A stretch of DNA of 64,000 nucleotides from Homalodisca vitripennis (lineage: Eukaryota > Arthropoda > Insecta > Hemiptera > Cicadellidae), in the NCBI RefSeq assembly GCF_021130785.1, contig NC_060211.1, positions 123,639,001 through 123,703,000 on the forward strand, written 5' to 3'. Under the pieces are notes generated by a model, which ran no database searches, was not told the origin of the DNA, and saw only the letters and a list, made by a program, of their open reading frames with translations. Made by a program: the position numbers and the translations under genes. Within the stretch, counting starts at the first letter, position 1. Every line of letters starts with the position of its first letter. Positions 13,280 through 27,168 of the stretch are shown here, piece by piece.

Positions 13280-13530
13280 TTTTAAGTTACCTATAGGACC
13301 AACATAATGTTTCGATAACTCTCAACCAATTCCCACTGAGTGACATTCACCATAATTTGAAATACATCTATTCGATCTACGTCACGAAAAATATTCCATC
13401 ATTATCATATAAAATGCTTTAAATACTGTACATTTAAGAACTAATAATGAAACGATATATGCCTACTAAGCCATACTTCATATTTGGCCAGATCATCGGT
13501 AAACATATCCATATAGTTAGTATTTGTAGC
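13280..13530. repeat. Paralogous box X, copy 1
   Basis: Matches 17,315-17,550 in the same orientation. Both contain a CATCTATT(C/T)GATCTA segment and then a shared TAATGAAACGATA(T/C)A segment about 90 bp later. Function unknown; it is part of the diverged segmental duplication. Confidence 0.65.
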
Positions 13531-13816
13531 TAAACATATGGTAAGACCTCTATTAGAGATCTCCGGAAAAAATTACTGGCCTTGATAACAAATTATAAAC
13601 GAGGCGATAACGAACACAGTTATTACATTTACAGCATAACATTTCTTTACCGCTGGGAACACTGAAATTTTGATTACAACTTTTCATGTCAACATAGTCA
13701 TATTCCACATGGGACAAAGCCTTCTGCTTCTTTTTTCAAGAACTTCAATATTAAATATTTTTAAAGGTCCATTAAAATCACTATTAAGATAGTAAGATAA
13801 ACTAATTTAACTCATG

Positions 13817-13868
13817 AACTAACAATTTCCATGAGTAATTATAACTAACAATTGCCATGAGTAATTAT
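13817..13868. repeat. 26-bp tandem duplication
   Basis: Two adjacent 26-bp units (AACTAACAATT...AATTAT) differing at one base (T/G). Confidence 0.9.
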
Positions 13869-13996
13869 AATTATATTAAGATTAAATCTATTCTCTACAA
13901 ACATATATAATCAGCCAATCAACATTACTGTGCCATTCTGAAATAACTATTGTAGTCAAACTTATAATAAACTGTTTAAGTAGAACAATACATTAC

Positions 13997-14629
13997 CTAG
14001 TGTATGTGTCGTGTGTGTATTAGTGTGAGTGGGGCGGCCTCCTGCCACATTGACGACATCACCCTGTAACATCAGAAAAAATAGCTTATAATAATGTATA
14101 ATTTTAAACAACAAAGTTCTAAAAATCCATGTAATTATAGTAATATATCTTAATTAAATAAATATTAATAATATTAAGTATATTCATGGGACAAATATTT
14201 AAACTTAAGTCTAATATAAGCAGATAAATTTAGTTACCTTAATATGTTGTGTAGTGGAGAATTATTGTTGTAGTTAAATGTAGTTCTACACGCACGCACA
14301 CTTTCACACTTTTTTCCATTCAACCAACATTCATACTTTGCGTGTTTTGCAACACACGTGGAGAAGTGTTATATGATGAGTGTCACAGAGAGGACGTCAG
14401 GTCAACGTAGGACCGAGGCCACCTGAAAATAATCAGAACAAGCCTCTCGAAACATAAATATGAAACAAATTCTTTTGGCTGTTTATTTACTAATAATTTT
14501 AAAGGAAATATTGTAAAACATAGAAGGTTCGACTAAAACAGCAATTTCAGAATGGCATTAAACATTTGTTATGTCCGAAATACTTACGGTACTGGTTCTT
14601 CTCATGTTTAAGATGAGTAGCATTGTGGC
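13997..14629 (-). other. Candidate three-exon module, copy A
   Basis: On the minus strand three segments have canonical splice borders. Exon a is 14,588-14,629 (acceptor TTTCAG, donor GTAAGTA). Exon b is 14,238-14,422 (acceptor ATTTTCAG, donor GTAACT). Exon c is 13,997-14,063 (acceptor TGTTACAG, donor GTAATG). Introns are 165 and 174 nt. The same arrangement with the same borders recurs at 30,462-31,097. Exon b has stops in all frames in both copies, so these look like untranslated or non-coding RNA exons. Exon c is open in one frame (a GDVVN...THT pattern), which could be chance. No promoter or protein-coding continuation was identified. Confidence 0.5.
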
Positions 14630-16449
14630 CTGAAACATTATTCAAATTTAATAGTCAGAAAATAATTATTTGCTAATAAAATATCACGGTACAAGAATGA
14701 GACATTTAAATTTGTCATAATAAAAAAAGTCAATTTGGATAACGTTTTGTTGAAAAGAACCCGATGAATACGATTTGGTGACAAAATAAAATTTATAGAT
14801 TGGGTCTTGCTTTACTTCGCATAAGATTCTGTTATCGCTTGCAATCTTCTGTAAATGTAGATTTCATCCAGATAGGTACGCACTATCATTATTGCTTGTT
14901 AACATAAACATCAAGTACAGCACTTCTAACACTGTCTATTTGCATGAAATAGTACAGTTACAATGCAAGTTGACCTTTGCCTGTTCAAATAAAACTTAAT
15001 AACACCTAATCAATCTGAGTTTCCTATCTGAGCTAGAAACAACAATCGTCAAACACGTTACTTTTGGTGGAAGATAAATGGAACATTTTCGGATGAGTTA
15101 ATAATATCAAACGATAATCCTTCCATATATTTTTTCCTGTATTTACATATTTAACACCGGCTTTCAAATAAATAAATAATAGGTATGATACTGTTATAGA
15201 AACAGATAGTAGAAAAAAATTATAAGATGATGTAATAAAGATGCTACAATCTAGACGGAAGGAATAATTGCGTAACATAAATATTTGGACAAAATACACA
15301 GCCATACATGCAAGACAACATATACGCGAGTTATATTTAATGAAAAATTTGATGTTTTGACTTATCCTTTTAAAGATTATTGCAGCAGAGAGGATAGAGG
15401 CTCAGGCGTGATGTCAAGGTCACAGGTCCGTAGAAGAGTGAATGTGAGCACTGCTAACTTCGTCCGTATTAACTAAAAGTCCAATGAATCAGCAAGCTGC
15501 TGACTTGAAACCTTTTTTAAAATATTATGATTATAAAATGGTGTTTTCATGGTAACTAGGTATAATTATTATTCTCTGTTAAGGTAATTATTAAGTCAAC
15601 CATTTGTGACTCAATTTCGTTTATTGTGAGTTATAAGATAGGATTATGGAATATGAAATGTTAGTGGAACTATTTTTTACAGGATTATTTTATTAAATTT
15701 ACTTTGCATTGAATTTCTGTTATATGCAAATTTAAAATGATGAAAATGGTGATCGCAAATTTGGTGACAAGGAAATGTTGGATTTTTTAAGAAACAGGTT
15801 ACAAAACTTTCCGCCAATATAATAACAAATATATTCTTGACACAGTTACGAGATCAGCCCCAGACGAGCTTTGTCACAGTTGAGGATAGTCCATGCAAGA
15901 ATTGTTTATATCTAGTAAATAACACAATCATTCACTGTCCCTAGTAACATTGTTATTGACCGTCACCTGCTGTGAGGGATCAGATTCAATTAATATACTT
16001 AGTATATTATACATTCTGCCTCTTTCATAATAATGCAAAACATACACTTGTAGTACATAGTATTACAGTTTTCTTGTTCCATCGATATAACTCTATTAAC
16101 TCGTGTAACTATAATTGATCAAATTAGCCGATGTGTAAGAACTCTTCGTGTAGCAATAATCGTACACGATTACAAAATTATGATACTGGAAGAAATTGGA
16201 GATATGGGAAATCTTAGAGCAAGCCTCGTCTATGATATTAAAAATCAGGAGAAGTTGTATTGCAGTGCTGCTCCAGTACTAGGGTTTTAAGAAGGGGTTC
16301 AACCCTTTCTCTTAGCCGAAACGCCAGTGCGAAATGAGGCTTCTGTAATTCAATTTAGCGATGTAATGTTTATGTAAGCCCCCTCAGAAGTGAGACGCAG
16401 CGTGGTGTAAGTGATTGAGACGGAATTCAGGTTATGTCGCCACACATTC
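14630..16449. other. Paralogous boxes Z, W and V of segment A
   Basis: Three stretches recur in the same order in segment B: 14,940-15,080 with 32,570-32,700 (shared CAATCTGAGTTT), 15,290-15,560 with 33,850-34,140 (shared AGCCATACATG and CTGCTAACTT), and 15,790-15,960 with 36,240-36,420 (shared AGATCAGCCC and GAGCTTTGTCACA). None has a convincing long frame. The material between them is AT-rich and diverged. Confidence 0.6.
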
Positions 16450-16480
16450 TTTTTGCGCCAGCTTTTTTATGGCGCAAAAA
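16450..16480. repeat. Perfect 11-bp hairpin
   Basis: TTTTTGCGCCA, a 9-nt spacer, then TGGCGCAAAAA. No neighbouring gene explains it. Confidence 0.8.
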
Positions 16481-16656
16481 AAATGCTTGCTCCGCCATTT
16501 TCGCATTTATAAAAGAATATTATAATTTTAACTAGTTGGTAAGTTACGCTCATCACACTTTATGATTCTTGAAAATATAAATATAAATGGCGAAGAAAAT
16601 ATTTTATAAAGTAATTTATATGAGATTCATTAAACGTTACTTCAAAATTTTAAAAG

Positions 16657-16858
16657 ATCAACTTTGGCAGGGATTGGGACTGCCTGTATTTAAAACAGTA
16701 GCCGTGCATTCACCACTGTTGCTGTATCCAACAGCAATGCCTGCAATGACACTGTTATGCGCACCCAGGTTAGAGCATTACATGGTACTAGGGCCAGTCC
16801 TTGGCAGGTCGTCACCCTTCTACCATGTAATCCTCCCCTCCCTTATTAGGTTGGTTAA
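16657..16858. repeat. Four-copy structured box U, copy 1
   Basis: Starts near TTGGCAGGGATTGGGACTGC and ends in TTATTAGGTTGG. It contains the shared core TTATGCGCACCCAGGTTAG. An inner hairpin pairs ATTACATGGTA (16,777-16,787) with TACCATGTAAT (16,821-16,831), 11 of 11. Homology also extends into both flanks (about 16,587-17,340). The 125-codon plus-strand frame across it is not kept in the other copies, so I do not call it a gene. Confidence 0.75.
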
Positions 16859-17314
16859 TTGGGATATCTCAGTTTACGTCACATGTGCTGCTATTTACCG
16901 TAGACAATGTGCATCTACACGAAAAGAGATTAATGTAGAGTCGGAAATTCTCAACATTACCTAGTGACCGGTACAATTTAAATACCTTATAACAGCGTTT
17001 TTGGTTTTCGGATTACGTAATGTTTAATAATTATTTCTGTCCTAGTAGACTGAGGCTAGAAAACATTATTTTTATAATACGAGTCTGTTTTGATAAAAAG
17101 AAAACATTTGAATCTCGGTATTAATTTAAATCATATAAATAAGGAAACTACTATATATGTTTTTGGACTGTTGAGTTACAAATAATGTTCTACGTCTTAA
17201 GATATGTCATTATTATTATATATAAATATTTATGTTCCATTAGGATCTTAATAATAAGATAAGTATTCCACGTTTACCTGATATAAAACAATAAGACCAC
17301 TGCTAAACATCTTT

Positions 17315-17550
17315 AAGTTATCCATAAGACCAATTTATAAAGTTACGATAGCTCGAAGCCGCGGCCCATGGATTTTCATGGACCATAATTTAAAATGCAT
17401 CTATTTGATCTATACCAAGTACAAATTTCTGTAGTACCATGAACCATGCTTTAAACACTGTAAATTTAAGATCTAATAATGAAACGATACACGAGCTGCT
17501 AAACTAAACTACATATTTGATCACAGCTTGGGTAAAGATCTCTGTATAAA
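17315..17550. repeat. Paralogous box X, copy 2
   Basis: Diverged copy of 13,280-13,530, directly after the right flank of box U copy 1. Confidence 0.65.
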
Positions 17551-20500
17551 TTAATGATTCCTAGATAACCACGTATATATCTATTAATTAACATAATATT
17601 TCTAAATATCACCACATGTTAGTGTTTTTAATAGTAGTTAGCAAATTCTATGTCTGGTTTTATTATAGGAGGAGGATCTACGTATGTTTCCGGGAAAGCT
17701 ATATTTAATTCAATGTTTTAACTGACTGATGCAACGTATATTTGATCAAACCATAAGTGGGGATCACTGTAAACCTTACTGACCTAAATAAAAAAATATA
17801 GTTAAAAATTCTAGGAAGGGACAATAATTTCACGTTGGAGATCAACAGCGGTTAGAAGACACGCATATTCTGCTCACGTGGTTGTGGGATTTATCGATCC
17901 TTCATAATACCTATATATGATGGGTGGCTCAAACAAGATCATAATTTAGATGCTCGGAAGGGATCTGTAATTCTTATTATATAGCATAAAGTTTATTTTT
18001 CAATAAGGAAACTGAAATTATTATTACTACTTTACCTGTCACTAAATGCATATTATTAAAGTTTGGAAATATATTTTATATGAAGCACATCATTATTTTT
18101 AAACATAGCACAATGAAAACAGCTAGTTCGTACAGTCATATATACAGACTTATATATGTTTATAATAAATATGCACTCTATTTAGAAGTGATACGATATA
18201 CGATAAAACATAATGTTACACTGTTAGCTGTTAATTAACAATTTTGTTAAAACGTTGCATACAGTGTATAAGCATTAAAATGTAGCAACTTTCATTCCGA
18301 TTTGTCAATGTAACTTAATTACTTATGCATAAGCTCTATCTCAGTATTGCACAACGTAGTTTGTTCACACAAAATTGATCACGTTTACTATAACTCATGC
18401 GTCCGAGTGAACTAATTGTGTTCCGATCTCGCACTGATGATGTCGTGTTTGTTTTGTATTACTGGACAGTATCATTTGCAATACACAGAGCAATACTTTC
18501 AATACCTTACAGTCGTCTATAAAACAGTGTTTATAATGTACATAACGATATATAAGAGCGAGGAAACAAATATAACATATTTATTTACCATTTTGAAGAG
18601 AACTTGTAGTCCCTTGAGATTAACAATTTTTAATCTACATCTGATTTAACATGTACTAGTTATTATCCCTTTTTAATAGTAATCCGATCACAAATTTACA
18701 TAATACTAAGTTTCTAAAACTAAACTTTGAAAAATTTAAATTTCCAGAATCGTTTTCATGGAGATGAAAATATGTATTATTAGGTAACATACGGTTTAAC
18801 CTTACATAATTCATACTGATAGTTGTATCTCAGAGTTTTGAAAATACTCATTTGTTTTATTTGGCCGCTGAGCCCGATTAATTCAAGATTTACCTGATTC
18901 AACAACTAGAGATTGTTAATGATATCTCTAGGTGAATATTTCAAAACAACATAAAATAAAAATATTTTAATTTCACTTAAATGTAAACTATAATTTCTCA
19001 TACAGAATCTCACTAAATGGAAACATACAAATGTACATCACATAAGTGCAGTAAAAATGTATAGAAGAAATTATGAATGTAACTGGTTACACGTGGGTAG
19101 GTCTGGAGCAGGTTCCGGCAACAAAGAACACTGCTTCTAATTTGGCACATTAGTTCTCATCAAAGGGTGTTGTAAAACTTTAATTCTCACAGCTTTCTTC
19201 TTTACCCTATATAATTTTGTGTTTTATAATTACAATTACAATTCACAGATGATAGTTTTTATTTTTTTGTAACTCTGAGGAATTACGTGGGTGTTAAATT
19301 TTATGTTACAATATATTCCTCCTTTTAATTGCAGAAATCTATAATAAAGGAATAGTTTTCCTCCAAACGTATAAACTTTATTATGAATCCAACAGGGCCT
19401 TATTGCAATCATGTTGTTGTAGGTCCGACAGTACGTCTGTCAATGTGTCCGTCCGTATGTGCAATAACTATATATAGTAAGAAGATTCTTGCGACATGAA
19501 ATTTGGTATATATCTTTGTCTAAGGAAGATGGGTTTGAGATCATGGCCGATACTAAATTCGAAAGAGCTTTGGTTGATCGCGTTCACCAGGCCTGCACCA
19601 CAACTACCACTTTGGTACTGTTGTCGATTGGCGTTTGTATTAGTCTAAGATATGGCAAAAGCTTAGATTACATCAACAGAGCTCCCTGGCTTGGTTAACT
19701 AAAAATATCCTTGAGGTAACCAAATATTACGCAACCTAGCACAGCAGGTACATTGTTATGTATTGTGTAAGACCCAAGTAACCTACGCCATTCAACGTGT
19801 CGCGTAACACGTTTCGCTGAGGTAACATGCAATATTTCAAATCTACAAGCAGCTAAACATACACAACAGAAGACATTCATTCCTCTGTTCACGTAAGACA
19901 ACCTGTGTCATGTTACTGAGTGCTGGACAGCAACGACTTTTAGAAAAATATTTCCACGATTGGACACGAAACATCATTGACCTAAGTGTAGAAACAAAGT
20001 TCCATGATCAATTTCAAGTCTCTAAATCAGTCCGTGTTTGAAATATTTGTGCGGACATAGAGAATTTAATGTGAAATAGAGACGGAAACACTTTGAATTC
20101 AATTTAAGATTAAAGTTCAATTGAATCTTATTAGAGCATTATAAAATAAAATAACTCTGAAGAGTCGTGTTTATAGACTACCTTATAGACGCAGAATACT
20201 GGCGTTTCCCATTTACAAAATGATGAAATGTGCCTAATAGACTTAAGTACAAGTAATAGAGGCCGGGGTGAAACTATTTGGTCATTGTCTAGCCACAGAG
20301 CCATTGTCTTCTAGAGTATTGATCTGTACTTGAAAGTACGAGGATCTCAGCCTTAATAATCTGAGGTTGTTTAGCCTCTTGGCATTTGAGTGGATCTCAG
20401 TATCGCTGCTTCCGTCTTACCCGACACCGCAGGCTGTTACAATTACAGACACAGGGGTAAACGGTTGATTTCAATCAAAGTGAACAATTATCACATCTCA

Positions 20501-21127
20501 CATTCATTGTGATCAATCATATCATCATGTTATCAATAGAAACTAAAGTTTTTCCTGCAGTAAATATGAATTGTGTTTACTGCGTTGTACACAGCTTCAC
20601 CTAATGTACATTTTAGGAAATGACAAATCTGTTATTAATATATGACTTCAGGAATTTATATTTATAATTAACGAAACTACCACTCATTATGAATAAAAAA
20701 TTGTTATTCAGTGAGTATGTAAACTGTACAATCTGCAAAAATGTCACAATTTCTTATGGGACGTTTTTATATGGGGCCGATAAGAAATTTCATAAATTCG
20801 CCAATTTAAAAAAGAGAATTTTATGTAAAGTGATCAAAAAAGTATTTTTATACTTAAAGGATATAAATTTTAAAATCTAAAAAGAATGTAAAACTATATT
20901 TTCTATCCAAAAATGGCTGAAATAAACCTTAACATTTTTCATTTTTGGATGTTATTGTCTAAACGGCTATTAAGATATGAACAATTCGTCAAGTCTGAAG
21001 ACTCTTAAATTACAGTCCAAATTAGTTTTTAAGGGATTTCACTATATTGAATTAACGAAATTTTAATGAATTAAATAATAATTATGAATTAGTTAAGTAC
21101 AGAATTTTAAAAGGATTTTATATGCAT
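17551..21127. other. AT-rich intergenic DNA
   Basis: No supported gene. Around 19,400-19,690 there is a repeat-like stretch (CGACATGAAATTTGGTATATA at its centre). Its phrase ATGAAATTTGGTA(T/C)A also occurs at about 50,930 and 51,170, so it is probably an uncharacterised transposon remnant. A less AT-rich patch at 20,250-20,460 has no recognisable identity. Confidence 0.4.
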
Positions 21128-21520
21128 GAAAAGATTCTACTACATGAGAATGGGGTCGAATACTACATTTAATAACTAAAAGATTTTACTACATGAGAAT
21201 GGGGTCGGATACCACATTTAATAACTAAAAGATTTTACTACATGATAATGGGGCGGATACCATATTTAATAACTAAAAGATTTTACTACATGAGAATGGG
21301 GTCGAATATCACATTTAATGACTAAAAGATTCTACTACATGAAAATGGGGTCGAATACCACATTTAATAACTAAAAGATTTTACTACATGAGAATGGGTT
21401 CGGATACCACATTTAATAACTAAAAGATTTTACTACATGAGAATGGGATCGGATACCACATTTAATAACTAAAAGATTTTACTACATGAAAATGGGGTCG
21501 AATATCACATTTAATAACTA
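21128..21520. repeat. 49-bp minisatellite, about 8 copies
   Basis: Head-to-tail units of about 49 bp. Each contains AAAAGATT(T/C)TACTACATGA, a GGGGTCG core and CATTTAATAACT. Units begin near 21,128, 21,178, 21,227, 21,275, 21,323, 21,372, 21,421 and 21,470. They differ by scattered substitutions and a one-base deletion. Confidence 0.95.
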
Positions 21521-23019
21521 AACGATAGAACGTCTTTTGTATTGTTAAGTTTTATAAGACATTCCTGTCAACACAAGATATATTGAAATTAATACCATTT
21601 ATATAAACAATTGTTCAATATAATGATATCACAACTGATATTTAATTAATTGGTCCTAAAAGATCAGTCAATAAATCTATTAACTCAATGATAACTACTA
21701 ACTACACGCCATCAGCTGATTGATTTTGACCTCGCAAAAGTTTTATAATTTACCTAGATATCGATTATAATTTTATGAGTCTGCGGTATAATATGTCCGT
21801 TGCACATAATTAAATTTTTTATATTAAGTATAAACATATATAAGTATGTATATAAGACTGTACGAAATAGAGTTATTTTCATCATGCTCAGTTAATTGAA
21901 TAATGATGTGCATCATAAAATATATATTTCCAAACTTTAAAAATGTGTATTTGGTACAGGTAAAGTATTAATAAAGTTTCAGTGCTTCTGTTTACACCTT
22001 TGATTAATGTGACAAACAGGTAGAGGGGCAGTTTTGCTAAAGAATATGTGAATAAATGAAGACTTTCTATCGTCATAAAAGAGCCACAGTCAGAAATTAC
22101 TTGTGCAATCAACAAATATTGACACTATCTTGAGGGATGACGAGGACAGACGTATCCCACGAGTAATACCATGGAGCGATAATCTGATAAAGTTAACAAT
22201 GAACACATCTACCGTCATGACGTAGCCATTGTCAGAGATTGATTTACGGTCTATAAATATTGTCACTTGACTTAAGGATATAACGAGGATATAATAACTC
22301 CTCCATCTTGTTGAATTTGATTCAAAAGAAATATTTTGTGAACCTAAAAATCTTAAAAGACAATAATAATGTTTTTACATATATATTTGTAGCTCATTGA
22401 GCATTAACGACGGTTCTGGTTTACTTGGATTATTCTTCACTGATATACAATTCATATGCTCTTTTTTAGTATTCAATTTGATACCCGAAATCTCGTTAAG
22501 GTAGTTAATGCCATGATTCTAAGACGATTTTGTAATTAACAATTAAGTCAGACATTAAATATCTTATTTGGATTATTCCTGAATATATTGTCGAATATGG
22601 CTATTATAGGACAGTTCTGTGACATTTAAGCATATTACTTGATAAACATAAAAAAAGCTAATTATTATTGTTTTTAAAATAAAATATACAATTTAATTAT
22701 ATAAAACTTTTACATACATAAGTCCTATAAGTATTCAAAATAGACTCTTCCCATGATTGTGGACGCTTGCAAGTATTCCATTTTCTCACTATAATAATTG
22801 CTACTCAGTAGGAAATACCTGGGCTATACCGGCAATTATTAAGAAGAATAAGGGGGATGAAACTAATTTTCCAAAAAGAAAGGTCCAGTCAATTTTTGTC
22901 TTATCTCTAACGGTTAAGCCGTAAAATGCCCTTAAAAGTTATTGAAGCGTTAATATTAGATAGGTGTGTTTTTTTTAATTGATTTCATGAAATAGTGGTT
23001 AATTGTAAAAACTCTGGTG
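21521..23019. other. AT-rich intergenic DNA
   Basis: No supported gene, RNA or element end. Confidence 0.4.
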
Positions 23020-23315
23020 TGGAATGATAATCTCCTAAGTTAAATAAACCCCCTGATTAAGTTATTGTATACCCTTCCGTAAGCCCGAAAACTCTCTCAG
23101 TAAATTTTATTTATGCATAAACACAACACCCTCCAAAAGAGAATCACTTGTGTCTTAACCCCCGGTAACATTAACAACCTAGCAAGGAATTTTCTGGTAT
23201 GACCAGATAATCTCCTGGGTAAATTAAACCCCCTGATGTCTAAACCCCCGCAAACATTAACCCCCTCCCTCGGAATTTCCTGGCATGACTGGATAAATTC
23301 CTGAGTAAATTAAAC
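23020..23315. repeat. Diverged direct repeats
   Basis: Three imperfect copies of a GGAAT(T)TTC(T/C)TGG(T/C)ATGAC...TAAATTAAACC block near 23,030, 23,190 and 23,270, interspersed with C-runs. This is an old local duplication without coding potential. Confidence 0.6.
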
Positions 23316-24143
23316 CGCATAGTTAACTTAAAAACACTGACTTAGAGTCGATTTTCATTATATTTATACTAAACAATTCAAGATGGCTGACCAGTGCAGG
23401 CATTTCTTTCAAGCTCTGTACTGCCTAAACCACAGGATCTCAGCTTAAATCTGAGGGCGGAATATAAACATAAAATAAAATTTCCAACAAGAAAGATTCA
23501 GTCACTTTTTCACGTATCTCTAATGGTTCAGCCACAAAATGCACTTAAAGTCAAAACTTTGATTAAGACTGGAAAACTCAATAAAATATGTCTAATTTAA
23601 ACTCCCAGACCCTTAATCTAAATCTTTGATTTAACCTGTCACTGAATTCCAATTATCCCCGAATTTTGCCCAAACCCAAAAGGGGGCCTGGGAGCGTAGC
23701 CCGAAGGCGAGTTTTAGTATAAAATCACACTATGAATTAAAACCTACTTGTTTTCATGTTTACAGAATAATTAGGTTTTGTACGCATACATATTTCTTAA
23801 TAAAACTTCGTGACCAAGTCAAGTGATATGCCAGCTTATCAATGTCGGGATTTCTTTATAAAAACTATATTAATCTTTTGTACTAAATCTGAACTAATTT
23901 GTATATAGCATAAACGCTTAAACCACAGTAAAATATAATTATCAATTTTGAAATAGTCAAGTCAAGCAACGTGCTCGATCAACAATTTTGGACCATGAAA
24001 ATAAACTTTAACCTCTTTACTAGTTAGTATGTTACTCTCGTAACCCTTTATAGTTGTGAAATTTTCAAAAACCTCGCGGAAAATATGTCGCGAAGGAAAT
24101 GTCAATGAAATGTATTAAAATATTACTTTAAAAATCTTAAATG
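23316..24143. other. AT-rich intergenic DNA
   Basis: No supported gene. The right end (from about 24,060) is the left flank of box U copy 2. Confidence 0.4.
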
Positions 24144-24342
24144 GCCAACCTTGGCAGGGACTGAGACAGCATGTGCTTAAAACAGTAGCCGTGCATTCAC
24201 CACTACTACTATAACCAACAGCAATGGCTACAATGACACTGTTATGCGCACCCAGGTTAGGGAATTACGTGGTATTATGGCCAGTCCTTGGGCAGGTCGT
24301 CGCCCTTCTACCATGTAATAATCCCCTCCCTTATTAGGTTGG
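24144..24342. repeat. Four-copy structured box U, copy 2
   Basis: Begins CCAACCTTGGCAGGGACTG and ends TTATTAGGTTGG, so CCAACCT/AGGTTGG can pair at the ends. The inner hairpin pairs ATTACGTGGTA (24,264-24,274) with TACCATGTAAT (24,309-24,319). One A-U pair of the other copies becomes a G-U wobble here. Confidence 0.75.
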
Positions 24343-27168
24343 AAAATTATTGACGTAACTTATGCTGCTGCCTACTGCAGAAAATATGTATCTACACATT
24401 CTGCCTGATCGATCTTTATACTATAAACACTTTATTACAGCGCACTAGATTTTCAGGTTATATATGTTTAATTATTGAGTAGATTTAGGCATGAAAAAGG
24501 TATTTATATAAAATGATATGCTGGAGATAAAAAGAAGTGTTTTTATTTTCGGTTGTCAATTAAATTTTATAAATAAAGACGCTACATTATGTGAGTTTAA
24601 TGGTATTAATAAAGACATGTTTTTAATTGTAAAGAAATATTTTAAGTTCACAAGGTGCTAACTTGACAGATATGTCGATATTATTACAGATAAATTGATG
24701 CTATATTAGGATCTTTATAATGTAAATATTCCATTTTAACCGGATATAAAACGTTAGGAACACTGCTAAAACACTTCGCCATGAGTTCTCCGAGTTTCGT
24801 CTCTTCTTTTTTTTTAACAAAATACAATAGTGCACCAGATAATCACTTGAGCGATATAGGTCGATATTAGTATTTTAACAATTAAGTTTTAACAAGAAAG
24901 TATTTTACGTTTATCAGTGAAAGGTTGACTCCTGATAAATTTCATCGCGGGTGAAAACTTTTTAATACTAAGTAAATTTTAAAATTAGTTTCTATAGATA
25001 CTTTTTAACAACGCAATGATTCTCATATGTTCCTTAATTTTCCATCTCCGTTATCAAAATTTCTGTAAATAATAAAGATTTGTTGTGACAAGTTGATGCA
25101 ATGAAAATTTTGAGTTTAGCTCCATTTCATCAGACATACATAGACTCTTGATTCATGGAAACCAGTCTGTGGCAGCTTCGGATCACAGACTCTGCACTAA
25201 GTATAGCGCCAAGTTGAAAATTCGCACATTTTTTAACAGAACTTAATATTTTATAAATTAGAGTCGATTCAGGTAATTAATTTTCAAAATGTTGTTTGGA
25301 GTACGAGAAGTTCTTTTCTGAAAAGAAAAATTTAAATGTTACCCAGTACTTTGTTGGATTAAAAAAATTGATAGTAATATTCAGGCAACATAATCAAATT
25401 TTACTGAAATTAAATAGCTGTTGACACTTTCAGCAGAAGTTCACCACAGAGAAATAACAATACATTAAGATTTAGAATTAAAGAAATCATTAATCGTATA
25501 GTTTTCGATCAGTAGTGTAGTGCAGATTGCAAAGACGATATTAATTTTCAATTTTTACAACAGATTGCAGAAATGAAGAATGTATACCATGAATGTAATG
25601 GCAATATGATAAGCAGTTATAAAATCCATCATAATGAACAAAGCTGTGAATTTGTATACATACGATATTCGAAATTAGTTGGATTCTTTGACATTGCATA
25701 TGATTTTTTACTGTCTTAAAAAACAGAGGCATAAACTAAAAATAACTCAACAAGGAATTTGTATCTCAAACTGCAATATAAAAATATAATATTTAAATCG
25801 GGCACAACTTTATAAACGATTATTTTGAATTCAAGGATGTTTTATTCTTCCCCTTGTATCGAAAGTAAAACACAAGCGACTGAAGTAGATAAGTTTTGAT
25901 CGAAGTAGTCATTTAAGCCCACATATATTTGATAAAAGGAGTAATAAAATTAACATCAATTATAGCGCCAGAAGACCAGATGTGGACGCTTTTAGTGTGA
26001 GCTGGTTTTCAAGAACCAATAAAACATTTATTTTCCTAGTCGGTGCAATAATGTAAATTCACTTATAGGACCGTCATTAAATGAGAACGAAAGTGAATTT
26101 AAACAGCTAAAATATACACTTTTTGACTGCAGTATCTTTTCAGTCATATGTAAGTATGTTTAAAGTTAATTCCTCGGTATAAAAAGACCACGGCATTTGA
26201 AATATCTTAGACAGAAGTAAATTATAAGCGTCTGGCTTTCCTAGAAATTCTATATTTTTGTATATTTTCTTTTGATAATGGCTACTCAACTGTAGCATAA
26301 AAATATATTAAACTAGACTCGAAATTAAAAAGTCGGAATACACACTTTAGACCGTTCTTCTCAAGCCTACGTAGGTGAATATATTTTCTCTATCGGGATA
26401 ACAAGCCAAATTTAACTTAAAAATCAAATCTTATAGTAACCTTGGCCTTATAATGGAAAATGAACTTAAATTTTTAAACTTAAAACTAACTTTTCATAAA
26501 TTAAAATGTAAAATCTAATTTAAAAATTGTGTATTGAACAAAATAAAATATGCAACGCATGCCATAATCTCTGTTTAGGACAACCCGGCTGATCCTTTAA
26601 AATTAACCTTTAATAAACATATAAATGCATTGAAGACATCATTAAGATTAAAATATGCTGGCCATTTAAATAATGTTGGCTATACATAAACGAATATAGA
26701 ACAAATCTTGAAATTTTACACATATACAAAAAAGTACCTAATATTTAATAACATAAATAATTTGCTAGAATTTTACACAATATAAATAAATTACACATAA
26801 TTTAAGTAAAAAAATTATCTCCAAATTAGTGATAGATTTGAAACGTTGGTCTAAAACAGCCAAATATGCGAATGAAACAGATTTTTTGGCGTACCAATGT
26901 TTTAACTGCCAAGTAAGAATTTCTCGGTCACTTCTCCTAGAAGTAATTCCACTGGATCCGATGAATTTATTTAAGCCTGTCGGAATCTCCATTTACCCAG
27001 CGATTCCTCCAGGGAACTGGTGTTTTTGGCCGCAGCAGAATAAATTTGAAGTTTGATCGTAATACGCGCATAGACTCCTCCCACAACTCACAATACTTAC
27101 AATCCCTTAGCTGTACACACATGGAGATAAGAACAATAATATTTGCACTATATAATAATAGTGCACCT
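24343..27168. other. AT-rich intergenic DNA
   Basis: The first 450 bp are the right flank shared with the other U boxes. Beyond that I see no supported gene. Frames of 60-75 codons around 25,541-25,732 and 26,765-27,056 lack recognisable domains. Confidence 0.4.

Noticed and set aside
16587..16964. 125-codon plus-strand frame
   Set aside because: It overlaps box U copy 1 but is not preserved in the other three copies and shows no protein family features.
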